Positions 10,929-20,351 of a DNA stretch of 64,000 nt are shown in pieces. The translations under genes and the position numbers were made by a program. This DNA is from Rubripirellula reticaptiva (GTDB lineage Bacteria > Planctomycetota > Planctomycetia > Pirellulales > Pirellulaceae): NCBI RefSeq assembly GCF_007860175.1, contig NZ_SJPX01000001.1:496001-560000 (forward strand). The letters are read 5' to 3'. Position 1 is the first letter of the stretch. Every line of letters starts with the position of its first letter. The notes below the pieces were generated by a model, which saw only the letters and a program-made list of their open reading frames with translations, made no database searches and was not told where the DNA came from.

Positions 10929-12530
10929 ATGAGTAGCTTTATTCCTGCAACGGCACCGTTCAATGAAGAACAGCGTGCATGGCTGAACGGATTTTTCTCG
11001 GGACTGATGGGCGTCCAAGGTGGTGCAACGACGAGCGATGCGCTTCAAGCTGCGGGTTTCGCTAACGACACGATTACTGGTCCGGCAGCGCCCGAAGAAG
11101 AGGATTTCCAGTGGCACGATTCGGCGTTACCGATTGTTGATCGCATGGAATTGGCTGCCGGAAAACCACTTGAACGAAAACTGATGGCGGCGATGGCGCA
11201 GCTTGATTGCGGATCGTGTGGTTACGTGTGCCAAACTTATGCCGAGGCGATCGCGTCAGGCGACGAAAGCAACTTGACGCTTTGCAGTCCGGGCGGCAAA
11301 GACACCAAACAAATGATCAAACGACTGCTCAAGGACGAAGGTGCCACCGAATCATCGGCAGCACCAGCGTCCACGAGCAACGGAAAAACAAACGGAATCG
11401 GCAAGACCAACGTCTATTCGCGTGCGAACCCGTTCACCGCCAAGCTGATTGAATCTCGGCCGCTCAATAAGGAAGGATCCGCCAAAGACACACGACACGT
11501 CGCGATCGACTTGGCAGGTTCGGGGCTGTCTTATCACGTCGGAGACGCTCTTGGTGTCTTCCCAGCGAATTGCGACGAGTTGGTCGCGAGTGTCATCGAC
11601 CGGATTGGTGCGGACCCCAATTTGAATGTGACCACCGGCGCCGGTTTGACCAAGACACTGCGGGTTGCGATCGGCGAGGACTATTGCCTGAAAGACCCGA
11701 CCGACGAACTGCTGTCCTTGATCATCGATCGGGTGGAAGATGAATCCAAGCGTTTGATGCTGAAGACGATGGCCGACGAAGGAGTGCCCGAGGGATTTGA
11801 CGTGCTGGATGTGTTGGAAGTCGCCGATTGCCGATCGCTGACTGCGACAGAGTTTCTAGAAACGCTTGATCCCCTGAATCCTCGTTTGTACTCGATCGCT
11901 AGCAGCACCAAAGTTGTCGGAGACGAAGTTCACCTGACAATCGGCAAGGTGGTTTATGAACGCGAAGGACGCACTCGCAAGGGCGTGGCCAGCACGATGC
12001 TGGCCGACCGGGTCGAGTCAGGATCGTCCGTTCGCGTCTTCGTTCAGCCCAATCACGGCGGGTTCACCGTCCCGGCAGACCCCACCAAGCCGATCATCAT
12101 GGTCGGACCAGGAACCGGCATCGCGCCGTTTGTTGCGTTCCTGCAAGAGCGTGCAGCCACAAAGGCGCCCGGTAAGAACTGGCTGTTCTTCGGCGATCAA
12201 CACGAAGCCTACGACTTTTTGTACGAAGACGAACTGAAAGCAAATGTCGCCGACGGCCTTTTGACTCGGCTAGACACGGCGTTCAGTCGCGATGGCGAAG
12301 CCAAGGTCTACGTCCAGGATCGAATGCGAGAAAACGCTGCCGAACTGTGGCAATGGCTCAACGAAGATGCGTCGCTTTACGTTTGTGGCGACGCTTCACG
12401 TATGGCCGCCGATGTGGAACGAGCACTCATCGAAGTCGCAGAGGATCAGGGAAACCTAAGCACCGCCGACGCACAAGCTTTTGTGAGAAAGCTTGCCGCC
12501 GATGGCCGCTATGTTCGTGACGTCTATTGA
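10929..12530 (+). CDS. Flavoprotein reductase: Fe-S domain fused to CysJ-like FAD/NADPH module
   Basis: 533 residues. Residues 94-119 hold C94, C97, C101 and C119 in the pattern CGxCGxxxC...CxxGG, the 4Fe-4S signature of the 'FeS' domain family seen in RnfB and CO-dehydrogenase/acetyl-CoA synthase proteins. From about residue 160 the protein follows the FAD/NADPH half of sulfite reductase flavoprotein CysJ: 'RLYSIASS' (FAD), 'GPGTGIAPFVAFLQER' (nicotinamide), 'YVCGDASRMA' (NADP) and the aromatic C-terminus 'DGRYVRDVY'. The flavodoxin domain of true CysJ is absent, and the Fe-S domain occupies its position. Likely role: electrons from NADPH through FAD and the Fe-S cluster to the upstream nitrite reductase. 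A sulfite reductase partner is the alternative. Confidence 0.82.
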   Translation: MSSFIPATAPFNEEQRAWLNGFFSGLMGVQGGATTSDALQAAGFANDTITGPAAPEEEDFQWHDSALPIVDRMELAAGKPLERKLMAAMAQLDCGSCGYVCQTYAEAIASGDESNLTLCSPGGKDTKQMIKRLLKDEGATESSAAPASTSNGKTNGIGKTNVYSRANPFTAKLIESRPLNKEGSAKDTRHVAIDLAGSGLSYHVGDALGVFPANCDELVASVIDRIGADPNLNVTTGAGLTKTLRVAIGEDYCLKDPTDELLSLIIDRVEDESKRLMLKTMADEGVPEGFDVLDVLEVADCRSLTATEFLETLDPLNPRLYSIASSTKVVGDEVHLTIGKVVYEREGRTRKGVASTMLADRVESGSSVRVFVQPNHGGFTVPADPTKPIIMVGPGTGIAPFVAFLQERAATKAPGKNWLFFGDQHEAYDFLYEDELKANVADGLLTRLDTAFSRDGEAKVYVQDRMRENAAELWQWLNEDASLYVCGDASRMAADVERALIEVAEDQGNLSTADAQAFVRKLAADGRYVRDVY

Positions 12531-12599
12531 GAGAAGCGTGTTAAGACAGAGAACGAAGGACAGGCTGGCAGCTTAGTCCTACGAACTAGGGCATGGCTC

Positions 12600-15500
12600 C
12601 TACTCGGGATCGTAGGCCAGGTTGGGCGATAGCCAGCGTTCGACTTCTCGGATCGGTTCGCCTTTCCGTTTGGCGTACGATTCGATCTGGTCCTTGGTGA
12701 CGCGATCGACCGCGAAGTAACGTGATTCGGGATGACCGAAGTACAGACCACTAACCGAAGCCCCTGGATACATCGCATAGCTAGATGTTAGCTCGACCGA
12801 TGTGTTGGCCGTTGCATCAAGCAATTCGAACAACGTCTTCTTTTCGGTGTGATCAGGACATGCAGGGTAGCCGGCGGCCGGCCGAATGCCACGATACTTT
12901 TCGCTGATCATATCTTCCGTAGACAGGTTTTCGCTTTGACCAAAACCCCAATCTTTGCGGGCTCGCTGGTGCAACATTTCAGCCAGAGCTTCCGCCAGTC
13001 GGTCTGCGACTGCTTGGACGATGATCGAGGATTCGTCATCCAGTTCGTCTTTGAACTTCTTTGCTAACGCTTCGGCGCCAATGCCAGCGGTGACGACAAA
13101 TCCGCCCAGGTAGTCCTCGCGTCCGCTACCGACCGGCGCGATATAGTCGGCAAGCGATCGATAATCCGTTGTACCTTTGCGTTCCCATTGTTGACGCAAA
13201 CAATGGAACCGTTTGGCTTCGGTTGCGCGTGTCTCGTCGGTATAGACGATGATGTCATCGCCATCGGATGCGGCTGGCCAAAAGGCATAAACCGCCTTCG
13301 CTTTCAACAGATCTTCCGCAATGATCCGATCAAGCATCGTGTTGGCTTTTTCGTAGACTTCCTTGGCGATTTCTCCCACCACTTCATCTTGAAAAATCTT
13401 GGGGTACTTGCCCTTCAATTCCCAAGTCATGAAGTAGGGTGACCAATCGATGAACGGTCGAATCTCGGCCAGCGAGATTTCATCCAAAACGCGAGTCCCA
13501 GTGAACGATGGCTTGTCGATGGCAACAGTTTTCCAATCTGTCGCAAATCGTTTTTCAAGTGCCTCGGCGTAGGGGACCAGTTTCTGTTGTCGATCGCGAT
13601 AGCTTGCGACCAGCTTTTCTTGCTCGGCAACATTTGCTTTGACAAACGCATCACGAGTTTCATCGTTCAACATTTTTTCAACGACACCAACGCTTCGGCT
13701 GGCATCCAAGACATGCAGCACTGGGCCGTCATAGGCCGGTGCGATCCGAACGGCGGTATGTTTCGCGCTGGTAGTTGCACCACCGACCAACAACGGCATC
13801 GTCATTCCGGCGCGTTTCATTTCGCGTGCGACGTGAACCATCTCGTCGAGGCTAGGCGTGATCAGACCGCTCAAACCAATCATGTCAACGTTCTGTTTAA
13901 CAGCCTCTTCAAGGATTTTCTCGGCCGACACCATCACGCCCAAATCGATGACTTGGTAGTTGTTGCACTGCAGCACGACGCCGACAATGTTCTTGCCGAT
14001 GTCGTGAACGTCACCCTTGACCGTTGCGATCAAAAACTTGCCACGTGCGTCGTCGTGCTCGATCCCGGCGGCGCGTTTTTCTTCTTCCATGAACGGTTCA
14101 AGATAGGCAACTGCCTTTTTCATCACCCGTGCGCTCTTGACGACTTGCGGCAAGAACATTTTGCCCTGGCCGAACAAGTCACCGACAACGCTCATACCAT
14201 CCATCAACGGACCTTCGATGACTTGCAAGCACTTGTCATAGTGCTGGCGAGCTTCTTCGGCGTCTTCGACGATGTACTTGTCGATACCTTTTATTAACGC
14301 GTGAGTCATCCGCTCGGCAACGGAGTTTTCTCGCCACGACAAGTCTTCGGCAGACTTCTTTTTGCCCGAGCCTTTGAAATTCTCGGCAAAATCGAGCATC
14401 CGGTCAGTTGAATCGGGTCGGCGATTCCAAAGTACGTCTTCGACATGCTCAAGCAGATCCTTAGGAATTTCTTCGTAAACTTCGAGCTGACCGGCATTGA
14501 CGATTCCCATGTCCAGCCCGGCTTTGATGGCTCGGTACAGAAACGCACTGTGGATGGCTTCGCGAACGCCATCGTTGCCTCGGAAACTGAAACTGATGTT
14601 GCTGACACCGCCGCTTGTCTTGACACCGGGGCATTCTTTCTTGATCCGTGCGACGGCATTCACAAAGTCGATGGCATAGTTATTGTGCTCCTCCATCCCG
14701 GTTGCGACCGTCAAAATATTCGGATCGAAAATGATATCTTCGGGTGGGAAGTTGACTTCGCCTACCAGCAGGTCATACGCACGTTTGCAGATTCGAACTT
14801 TACTGTCTTCGTCAGCAGCTTGGCCTTCTTCGTCAAAAGCCATTACGACCGCTGCCGCGCCGTATTGGCGAACCAAACGAGCGCGACGCAAGAATTCGGC
14901 TTCGCCGTCTTTTAGCGAGATCGAATTGACGATCGCTTTGCCTTGAACGTTTCGCAGACCGGCTTCGAGTACTTCCCACTTGCTGCTGTCGATCATCACA
15001 GGAACCGATGCAGCGACTTCATCGCCCGAAATCAATCGCAAGAAACGCGTCATTGCTTCGGCGCCATCAAGCAGCGCGTCATCAAAGTTGATATCGATAA
15101 TCGTGGCACCGTTTTGAACTTGCTCGCGGGCAACATCAACGGCTTCTTCGAACTTTTCGTTTCGAATCAAATTGGCAAACTTGCGACTGCCGGTCACGTT
15201 GGTTCGCTCGCCGACCATCGTGAACGGAATTTCGGGCCGCATCACCATGGGAAGCGTTCCCGACAATCGCGTCAGCGAGGGTAGCGACTTGATCTTCTTG
15301 GGTTTGACTTGGCGAATGCGGTCGGCCATCGCGGCAATGTGATCGGGCGTCGTACCACAGCAACCGCCAAGAACGTTGATCCAGCCATTGTCCGCGTACT
15401 CACCCACCTTGGCCGCCATCGCGGCGGGACCGAGATCAAACTGACCCATTTCGTTGGGCAACCCCGCATTGGGGTGGCAACTGATCGGAATTCCAGCGAC

Positions 15501-16298
15501 CTTGGACAGTTCTTCGATATGAGGACGCATCACGTCCGGGCCGAGCGCGCAGTTCATCCCGACCGACAAAAGCGGAAAGTGATTGATCGCGGTCCAAAAT
15601 GCTTCGACAGATTGTGCGCTGACGAACGTCCGACCACCGTCGGCGAACGTGCCGGATGCCATCACCGGCACACGGCGTCCGCCGGCGTCAAAGTAATCTG
15701 AAATCGCGAACAGACATGCTTTCAGGTTCAACGTGTCAATCGCGGTTTCCGGCAGTAGGATATCGACGCCAGCTTCACACAACGATTTGACCTGAGCCCG
15801 ATAGCTGTCGACCATCTCCATGAAAGTGGTCCCGCGGTGCGCGGGGTCTTCCGTCGTGCTGATCGCCAGTTGGCGGGTGGTCGGGCCGATCGATCCGGCA
15901 ACGAAACGAGGTTTGTCGGGAGTCTTTTCGGTCCATTTGTCCGCAGCAATCCGGGCACACTGGACGGCGGCATGGTTGATCTCGTCGACCATTTCGATGG
16001 GTAGGTCGAATTCGAGCATGCCGACCGGGCTGGCACCGAACGAGTTGGTTTCGACGATATCGGATCCGGCCGCGTAGTAGGCGTCGTGGATATCGGTGAT
16101 TTTGTCAGCGTGGGTCAAACAAAGAATGTCTGAAAAGTTCTTCAGATCCTTGTGGTGATCCGCGAACCGCTCGCCTCGGACACCCGCTTCATCAAGCCCC
16201 AGACGCTGAATCATTGTCCCCATCGCTCCGTCGAGCAGCAGAATTCGCTCGCGGATCAGTTCGTGCAGTTGAGTGGCGGTCGTGTCGGCTTGCGGCAT
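12600..16298 (-). CDS. metH: Cobalamin-dependent methionine synthase MetH
   Basis: Methyl transfer from methyltetrahydrofolate to homocysteine, 1232 residues, the normal full length. Four modules in order: homocysteine domain with zinc cysteines ('GMNCALGPD', '[15 protein letters not shown]'), pterin domain ('[20 protein letters not shown]'), cobalamin domain with the B12-coordinating histidine in '[19 protein letters not shown]', and the AdoMet reactivation domain ('[14 protein letters not shown]' near the C-terminus). The ATG at 16298 is followed at once by family-like sequence. It faces the nitrate cluster tail to tail with 69 bases between. No B12-box-like sequence is seen upstream, so I do not propose a cobalamin riboswitch. 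Confidence 0.97.
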   Translation of the reverse strand: MPQADTTATQLHELIRERILLLDGAMGTMIQRLGLDEAGVRGERFADHHKDLKNFSDILCLTHADKITDIHDAYYAAGSDIVETNSFGASPVGMLEFDLPIEMVDEINHAAVQCARIAADKWTEKTPDKPRFVAGSIGPTTRQLAISTTEDPAHRGTTFMEMVDSYRAQVKSLCEAGVDILLPETAIDTLNLKACLFAISDYFDAGGRRVPVMASGTFADGGRTFVSAQSVEAFWTAINHFPLLSVGMNCALGPDVMRPHIEELSKVAGIPISCHPNAGLPNEMGQFDLGPAAMAAKVGEYADNGWINVLGGCCGTTPDHIAAMADRIRQVKPKKIKSLPSLTRLSGTLPMVMRPEIPFTMVGERTNVTGSRKFANLIRNEKFEEAVDVAREQVQNGATIIDINFDDALLDGAEAMTRFLRLISGDEVAASVPVMIDSSKWEVLEAGLRNVQGKAIVNSISLKDGEAEFLRRARLVRQYGAAAVVMAFDEEGQAADEDSKVRICKRAYDLLVGEVNFPPEDIIFDPNILTVATGMEEHNNYAIDFVNAVARIKKECPGVKTSGGVSNISFSFRGNDGVREAIHSAFLYRAIKAGLDMGIVNAGQLEVYEEIPKDLLEHVEDVLWNRRPDSTDRMLDFAENFKGSGKKKSAEDLSWRENSVAERMTHALIKGIDKYIVEDAEEARQHYDKCLQVIEGPLMDGMSVVGDLFGQGKMFLPQVVKSARVMKKAVAYLEPFMEEEKRAAGIEHDDARGKFLIATVKGDVHDIGKNIVGVVLQCNNYQVIDLGVMVSAEKILEEAVKQNVDMIGLSGLITPSLDEMVHVAREMKRAGMTMPLLVGGATTSAKHTAVRIAPAYDGPVLHVLDASRSVGVVEKMLNDETRDAFVKANVAEQEKLVASYRDRQQKLVPYAEALEKRFATDWKTVAIDKPSFTGTRVLDEISLAEIRPFIDWSPYFMTWELKGKYPKIFQDEVVGEIAKEVYEKANTMLDRIIAEDLLKAKAVYAFWPAASDGDDIIVYTDETRATEAKRFHCLRQQWERKGTTDYRSLADYIAPVGSGREDYLGGFVVTAGIGAEALAKKFKDELDDESSIIVQAVADRLAEALAEMLHQRARKDWGFGQSENLSTEDMISEKYRGIRPAAGYPACPDHTEKKTLFELLDATANTSVELTSSYAMYPGASVSGLYFGHPESRYFAVDRVTKDQIESYAKRKGEPIREVERWLSPNLAYDPE

Positions 16299-16366
16299 GG
16301 GAGAGCTGTTTCACGCGAGTCAAAAAACGGATTTGATATTACTTAATGGCCTAATCTTCGTTCTGA

Positions 16367-16388
16367 ATCGGCTTGATCACAAGCCGAT
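16367..16388. repeat. Perfect 9-bp inverted repeat upstream of metH
   Basis: ATCGGCTTG (16367-16375), loop ATCA, CAAGCCGAT (16380-16388). It lies 69 bases upstream of the metH start in the probable promoter or leader. No T-tract follows on either strand, so an operator or leader hairpin is more likely than a terminator. Confidence 0.6.
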
Positions 16389-16486
16389 CCCCACAGAATT
16401 GACGTTTAGTCTTGCCTGATCGTTCAACTTTGGCTATTCCGCAGAAACCTAAAGATCCGGAAGCTCGCTTCCGATGAATAAGAACG

Positions 16487-16500
16487 GAACCAATTGGTTC
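16487..16500. repeat. Perfect 14-bp palindrome in the metH/membrane-protein intergenic region
   Basis: GAACCAATTGGTTC is fully self-complementary, a typical size for a dimeric regulator site. A second short inverted repeat (CGGAAGC-TC-GCTTCCG, 16458-16473) lies just upstream. No regulator can be named. Confidence 0.45.
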
Positions 16501-16605
16501 GGGTTCATGGCATTATCAGAGAGCGTGTGAATCACTACCCGTTTGCCGATGCAATCACCGGCGGGCGGTGATTTTCCGTTTTACCTCGACTGTAGGAAGA
16601 ATCGT

Positions 16606-17880
16606 ATGACCGTCTCGCCAAAGCGGCCTTCAGACGGCTATCGCCAGCCTCAATCCGACCAGCGTGTGGCTCACCCGCTGAAGCAGAGTGTCGGTGCGGA
16701 GCAGCGAAACCCTAGGGAACAAGAATCAATGAACTCTGATTCCGAATCACCGGACCTGCCGCCAGTTTTGTTCAAATTGCCGAATCTGGCTCCCACAGCG
16801 GCCGCCAAACCGGCTCGGTCGGCGGTAACGCACGACCCAACTGCGGCAACGGCAATTCCCGAAACGGCCGTGGCCCGACCAGAAATCGCGATCGAGTCGA
16901 ACAGTCAACCGGCACAGGCTCAACACAAATACGCTGCCAACGAAGCTGCCTTCGCCGCCCCAGAGCTGATCGCCCGCGAGCCAATCTCGTCAGCGCGAGT
17001 CGAAGACACCGACGTCCATCCGTCGATCCTGCGGATTCCTGGACTCGATGAGCCCACGCCAACTCGGCACGAAGACACGTCGCGATCCCAAGAAAGATCG
17101 TCGCAGGGACCAGCCCTGCGCACCGATCCGACATCGCAAGATGAAGAAAACACATCCAGCCCTTCGCAGCGATCGCTCGAAAGCCGACCGGCCAGGGACA
17201 TCAGAGACACTCGGCCAGCCGGCCGAACCTGGATGGAAGCCGCCGTGGCTCACCGCACCGTTTTGGTGCTGCTCGGTGTCGTGATTGGCGCAGCATTTTG
17301 GACCAGTCGTCGACCGTCGACACGATCCGATGTGGACTCGTCGATCGCTAAAGTCGACCAGGCTCTCGAGCTTGACTCGGACAACTTGATCACCGACTTT
17401 TCGATTGGCGACAAAGTCGATGATCTGAAAGAAAACGCATCGACCAAAATTAGCGAACTCAACCAATCACTTGAGTCGACAATCGAAAAAATCTCTGACC
17501 AAATCGATGATCAGTCGATCGCCGTTTCACTCAACGCTCCGACGCCGACGGTATCACCAGCGACTTCGGCATCAGAGCCTGCATCGCCAGGTGCTGAGGC
17601 AGCGGAACAATTCGCGAGCAATTTGGACTCGCCAGCCGTCCCAAGCTTGGGCGTCGATGCGATGATGGTATCGAGCCAATCCTCACGAAGCACGTCGATC
17701 GATCTGCCGACACTTGAAGTCCTTGCGTCTGACCCCACGGTGGTGGACGGAGTCTCCGATCTCTCGGCACCAGCCAATGTCAACAACTTTTTCAGCGGAC
17801 CAAAGCCGTCGGCAACTCCCGCAGCGGTGAGCGATTGGCTGCAATATCTGCCACCTGTGCAAACACAGCCTGGCATGTAG
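16606..17880 (+). CDS. Single-pass membrane protein of unknown function, low-complexity
   Basis: 424 residues from the ATG at 16606, which has GGAAG upstream. The ATG at 16729 is an equally possible start, and one at 16543 is less likely. The first ~210 residues are rich in Pro, Ala, Ser and Glu and look disordered. One membrane segment follows ('TVLVLLGVVIGAAFW', about residues 214-236), then a region that may form a coiled coil ('VDDLKENASTKISELNQSLE') and a disordered C-terminus. No catalytic motif is visible. The next gene, 70 bases on, is a P-loop ATPase with a similar disordered N-terminus, so the two may form a membrane/ATPase pair as in polysaccharide co-polymerase systems. That link is inference. 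Confidence 0.6.
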   Translation: MTVSPKRPSDGYRQPQSDQRVAHPLKQSVGAEQRNPREQESMNSDSESPDLPPVLFKLPNLAPTAAAKPARSAVTHDPTAATAIPETAVARPEIAIESNSQPAQAQHKYAANEAAFAAPELIAREPISSARVEDTDVHPSILRIPGLDEPTPTRHEDTSRSQERSSQGPALRTDPTSQDEENTSSPSQRSLESRPARDIRDTRPAGRTWMEAAVAHRTVLVLLGVVIGAAFWTSRRPSTRSDVDSSIAKVDQALELDSDNLITDFSIGDKVDDLKENASTKISELNQSLESTIEKISDQIDDQSIAVSLNAPTPTVSPATSASEPASPGAEAAEQFASNLDSPAVPSLGVDAMMVSSQSSRSTSIDLPTLEVLASDPTVVDGVSDLSAPANVNNFFSGPKPSATPAAVSDWLQYLPPVQTQPGM

Positions 17881-17950
17881 TGGTTGATTACAGCGCCATT
17901 TAAATTTCCCACGATTCCATTCGTTACTCTCTCTTCAGCGTGTTGCCATT

Positions 17951-19186
17951 ATGAGCTTGTCTGACCAGGCTTTCGTCAAAGCATTCGCACGACGCAATCG
18001 ACACAACGACAAATCGTCGAAAACCGTCACCGAAACCAAGCCGACCCCCATCGATGAGATGACGCTTGACCGACGAGTGGCGGATACGGCATCGATGTGG
18101 ATCGATTCGTCCGAAGGCGTCGTCGCTCGCGGTGATTCTGCCCAGGCCGAGGTACCTCGTCCGCACATCGAACCCGCTGCCAATACAACACGGCCCACAC
18201 CGGTAAAGCCGGCAACCGCCGTAAAAGACACTCCGGCACCGACCGTCGCCCGAAAAGAAGTCACCCGCCAAGATGTCGCTGCGCCGCTTCCTAGCGAAAC
18301 CGACACGGTCGACGACATCGCTCGCCTCGTTGCATCGCTGCAACAAATCCACACAACCTATGGATCAATCGACGCGTCATCAACCGACTTCTCGTGGGAT
18401 GAAACGGTTGATCTACGAGCTAGCGAGTCTGTCGCTCCGAAAGCTTCTCAAGACACGTCGTCTGCCTTGGCCGAAGAAGCCGAACCATCGATCGCACCGG
18501 AGCAAACTCAACAAGCGGATGTGCAACCTGCAAAACGAGCATCAACGCCGTTTCAGGCAGCTTGGGAAGTCGATGTGTTCGACGTTCCCAAAACGGTTGC
18601 GGATTTGTTCTTCAACGAGAGCTTATTTCAGGACCTGACCGATCGCATGGGTGAGGCGGTCAAGGCCGGCTTGCGAACGATGCTTGTTACTAGTGTCAAC
18701 AAAGGCGAAGGACGCAGCAGCGTGGCAATCGGCATGGCAATGGCTGCTGCCGCGTCTGGTGCACGAGTCGCGTTACTAGACGCCGACATCGACGACCCCA
18801 CACTGGCCGACGACCTGCGACTGGAACTCGAACACGGCTGGCTCGATACGCTGCGAAGCGGCCTGTCGGTCAAGGAAGTTGCCGTCTACGCGGTCGAGGA
18901 TGCAGTTACCCTGATTCCGTTGATCGGCGTTAACGCACAACGTCCGGCAACCGCCAACGAAATCGCTCACTTGGTCGATTCGCTGCGAGAGCGATTCGAT
19001 CTGGTCGTCATCGACGGCCCAGCCGGCGATTCAGTGAGCTTGCAGCCGTTTGCGACCTCGATTGACAGTGCCATCATTGTTCGCGATTCGCTTCGCACGA
19101 CGTCGGATGATGTCGAGAGCTTTGCTGGTTGGCTAACCCGATCGGGCGTTCAAGGCGTCGGCATGGTCGAAAACTTTATCTCCTAG
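17951..19186 (+). CDS. BY-kinase/MinD-like P-loop ATPase with altered Walker A
   Basis: 411 residues. The first ~200 are acidic/Ala/Thr-rich and probably disordered. The C-terminal ~200 resemble the ATPase domain of bacterial tyrosine kinases (CpsD/Wzc group): 'MLVTSVNKGEGRSSVAIGMA', then 'VALLDADIDDP' (Walker A') and 'LVVIDGPAGDS' (Walker B). The P-loop is GEGRS (252-256), with arginine in place of the usual lysine, and no tyrosine-rich tail follows. It may bind nucleotide weakly or act as a non-kinase scaffold with the upstream membrane protein. Its stop codon shares CTAG with the stop of the convergent arsM gene. Confidence 0.7.
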   Translation: MSLSDQAFVKAFARRNRHNDKSSKTVTETKPTPIDEMTLDRRVADTASMWIDSSEGVVARGDSAQAEVPRPHIEPAANTTRPTPVKPATAVKDTPAPTVARKEVTRQDVAAPLPSETDTVDDIARLVASLQQIHTTYGSIDASSTDFSWDETVDLRASESVAPKASQDTSSALAEEAEPSIAPEQTQQADVQPAKRASTPFQAAWEVDVFDVPKTVADLFFNESLFQDLTDRMGEAVKAGLRTMLVTSVNKGEGRSSVAIGMAMAAAASGARVALLDADIDDPTLADDLRLELEHGWLDTLRSGLSVKEVAVYAVEDAVTLIPLIGVNAQRPATANEIAHLVDSLRERFDLVVIDGPAGDSVSLQPFATSIDSAIIVRDSLRTTSDDVESFAGWLTRSGVQGVGMVENFIS

Positions 19187-20307
19187 CAACAGCCATCGGT
19201 TCCGCAGCAATCATCGCCCAAAACGGTCATCTTGATGGACCGTTTAGGTGTCGACGGTGAAGGCGAATCTGCGGACGGGTCGTCCGAACGGTCTGAAACC
19301 AGCCCGATGAAGTCAGCTGCATAAGGTTCCGTCGTCATCCGATTGACGGTCGCCCGCGATGCCGGGATCCGCACACCTCGATCGTAACAGTAACCGTGGT
19401 CATCGATTACGTGCTGATAGGGGCCACGGTAAATCACCGCGTCGTTTTCGATCGCGTTGTCATAGTCGACCTGAACTGCTTTATAGGCAATCACGGTCGC
19501 CGAACGAAACTCGATTCCCTGGACCGTTTGCCAAGGTTCTTTTTGCAGAACCGGCATCTCGACGCCGTGAAATCCGGCTCGAACGAACGCGTCCATGAAC
19601 TCGTGCTCTTCGAACGCGCCCGAGATGCAACCGCTCCAAAGAGTTCCGTCCTGTTGCATCGCCATCGGCACGGGTTGGTCGCACACAATGTCACTAATCA
19701 CCGCTCGCCCGCCCGGCTTCAAGACTCGGTAAATTTCATCGAACAACCGTTCCTTTTCGGCGGGATCAACCAAGTTCAATACGCAGTTGCTGACCACGAC
19801 ATCGACCGAGTCATCAGCGACCATCGGCTTACGGCTTCTCATGTCGGCGATGAAGGACTCGAGTCGTTGCAGATCGACTTCGCAGGCCACCGGATGCTCG
19901 ACCAAGTATGCATCAACGGCGTCACGGTCGACGGCCAAGTCTTGTATCTTGCCTTTGCAGAAGTGCACGTTGTCAAAGCCGATCGCCGCAGCAACAGCGG
20001 ACTGACTTGATCGTGCTAACGCCAGCATCGTATCATTCATGTCGACGCCAAGCACTTTGCCTTCGGCGCCAACAACCTGAGACGCGATGAAGCATATTTT
20101 GCCACCACCACTGCCAAGATCTAAAACCGTTTCTCCCGGGCGCACCCACTTCGACGGATCACCACATCCGTAGTCGCGATCGATCACTTCCTGAGGGATA
20201 ACCTTCAAGTACTTAGCATCGTAATCGACCGGGCAGCACAGTTCGACTTCACGTTCTCCTGCTGCGGCCGAGTAACGATCGCGAACGGCTTGTTCAGTAT
20301 CCATCAT
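19183..20307 (-). CDS. arsM: Arsenite S-adenosylmethionine methyltransferase ArsM
   Basis: 374 residues. SAM-binding motif 'VLDLGSGGGKICFIASQVVG' at 61-80. The cysteines needed for arsenite binding in characterised ArsM proteins have clear counterparts: C48 in 'YGCGDP', C175 in 'SNCVLNLV' and C227 in 'SGCISGAF'. The C-terminus adds about 100 residues ending in two CC pairs (C367/C368 and C373/C374), which may be an extra thiol or metal site. Arsenite is methylated stepwise to dimethylarsenate-type products. The next gene downstream of its own start is arsS, so this enzyme probably supplies methylated arsenic for arsenosugar synthesis as well as detoxification. Two ATG codons in tandem start the gene. 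Confidence 0.88.
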   Translation of the reverse strand: MMDTEQAVRDRYSAAAGEREVELCCPVDYDAKYLKVIPQEVIDRDYGCGDPSKWVRPGETVLDLGSGGGKICFIASQVVGAEGKVLGVDMNDTMLALARSSQSAVAAAIGFDNVHFCKGKIQDLAVDRDAVDAYLVEHPVACEVDLQRLESFIADMRSRKPMVADDSVDVVVSNCVLNLVDPAEKERLFDEIYRVLKPGGRAVISDIVCDQPVPMAMQQDGTLWSGCISGAFEEHEFMDAFVRAGFHGVEMPVLQKEPWQTVQGIEFRSATVIAYKAVQVDYDNAIENDAVIYRGPYQHVIDDHGYCYDRGVRIPASRATVNRMTTEPYAADFIGLVSDRSDDPSADSPSPSTPKRSIKMTVLGDDCCGTDGCC

Positions 20308-20351
20308 GAGAACTATCTTCAGGTTTCAAGTTTTAGGGAAGGAATTGTTTT

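Larger units (their letters stand above)
16299..16605. other. Intergenic region between divergent metH and a membrane-protein gene
   Basis: About 300 bases between two divergent starts, so it must hold both promoters. It contains three clear inverted repeats (16367-16388, 16458-16473, 16487-16500). No tRNA or known riboswitch motif was recognised. An AT-rich stretch with TAATAT on the minus strand (about 16338-16345) could be a metH -10 element, but I see no matching -35. Confidence 0.5.

Noticed and set aside
13587-14297. 236-codon forward frame inside metH
   Set aside because: Lies opposite a fully conserved MetH domain; no recognisable protein.
16299-16540. Cobalamin riboswitch upstream of metH
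   Set aside because: No B12-box-like sequence on the minus strand; only simple inverted repeats are seen.
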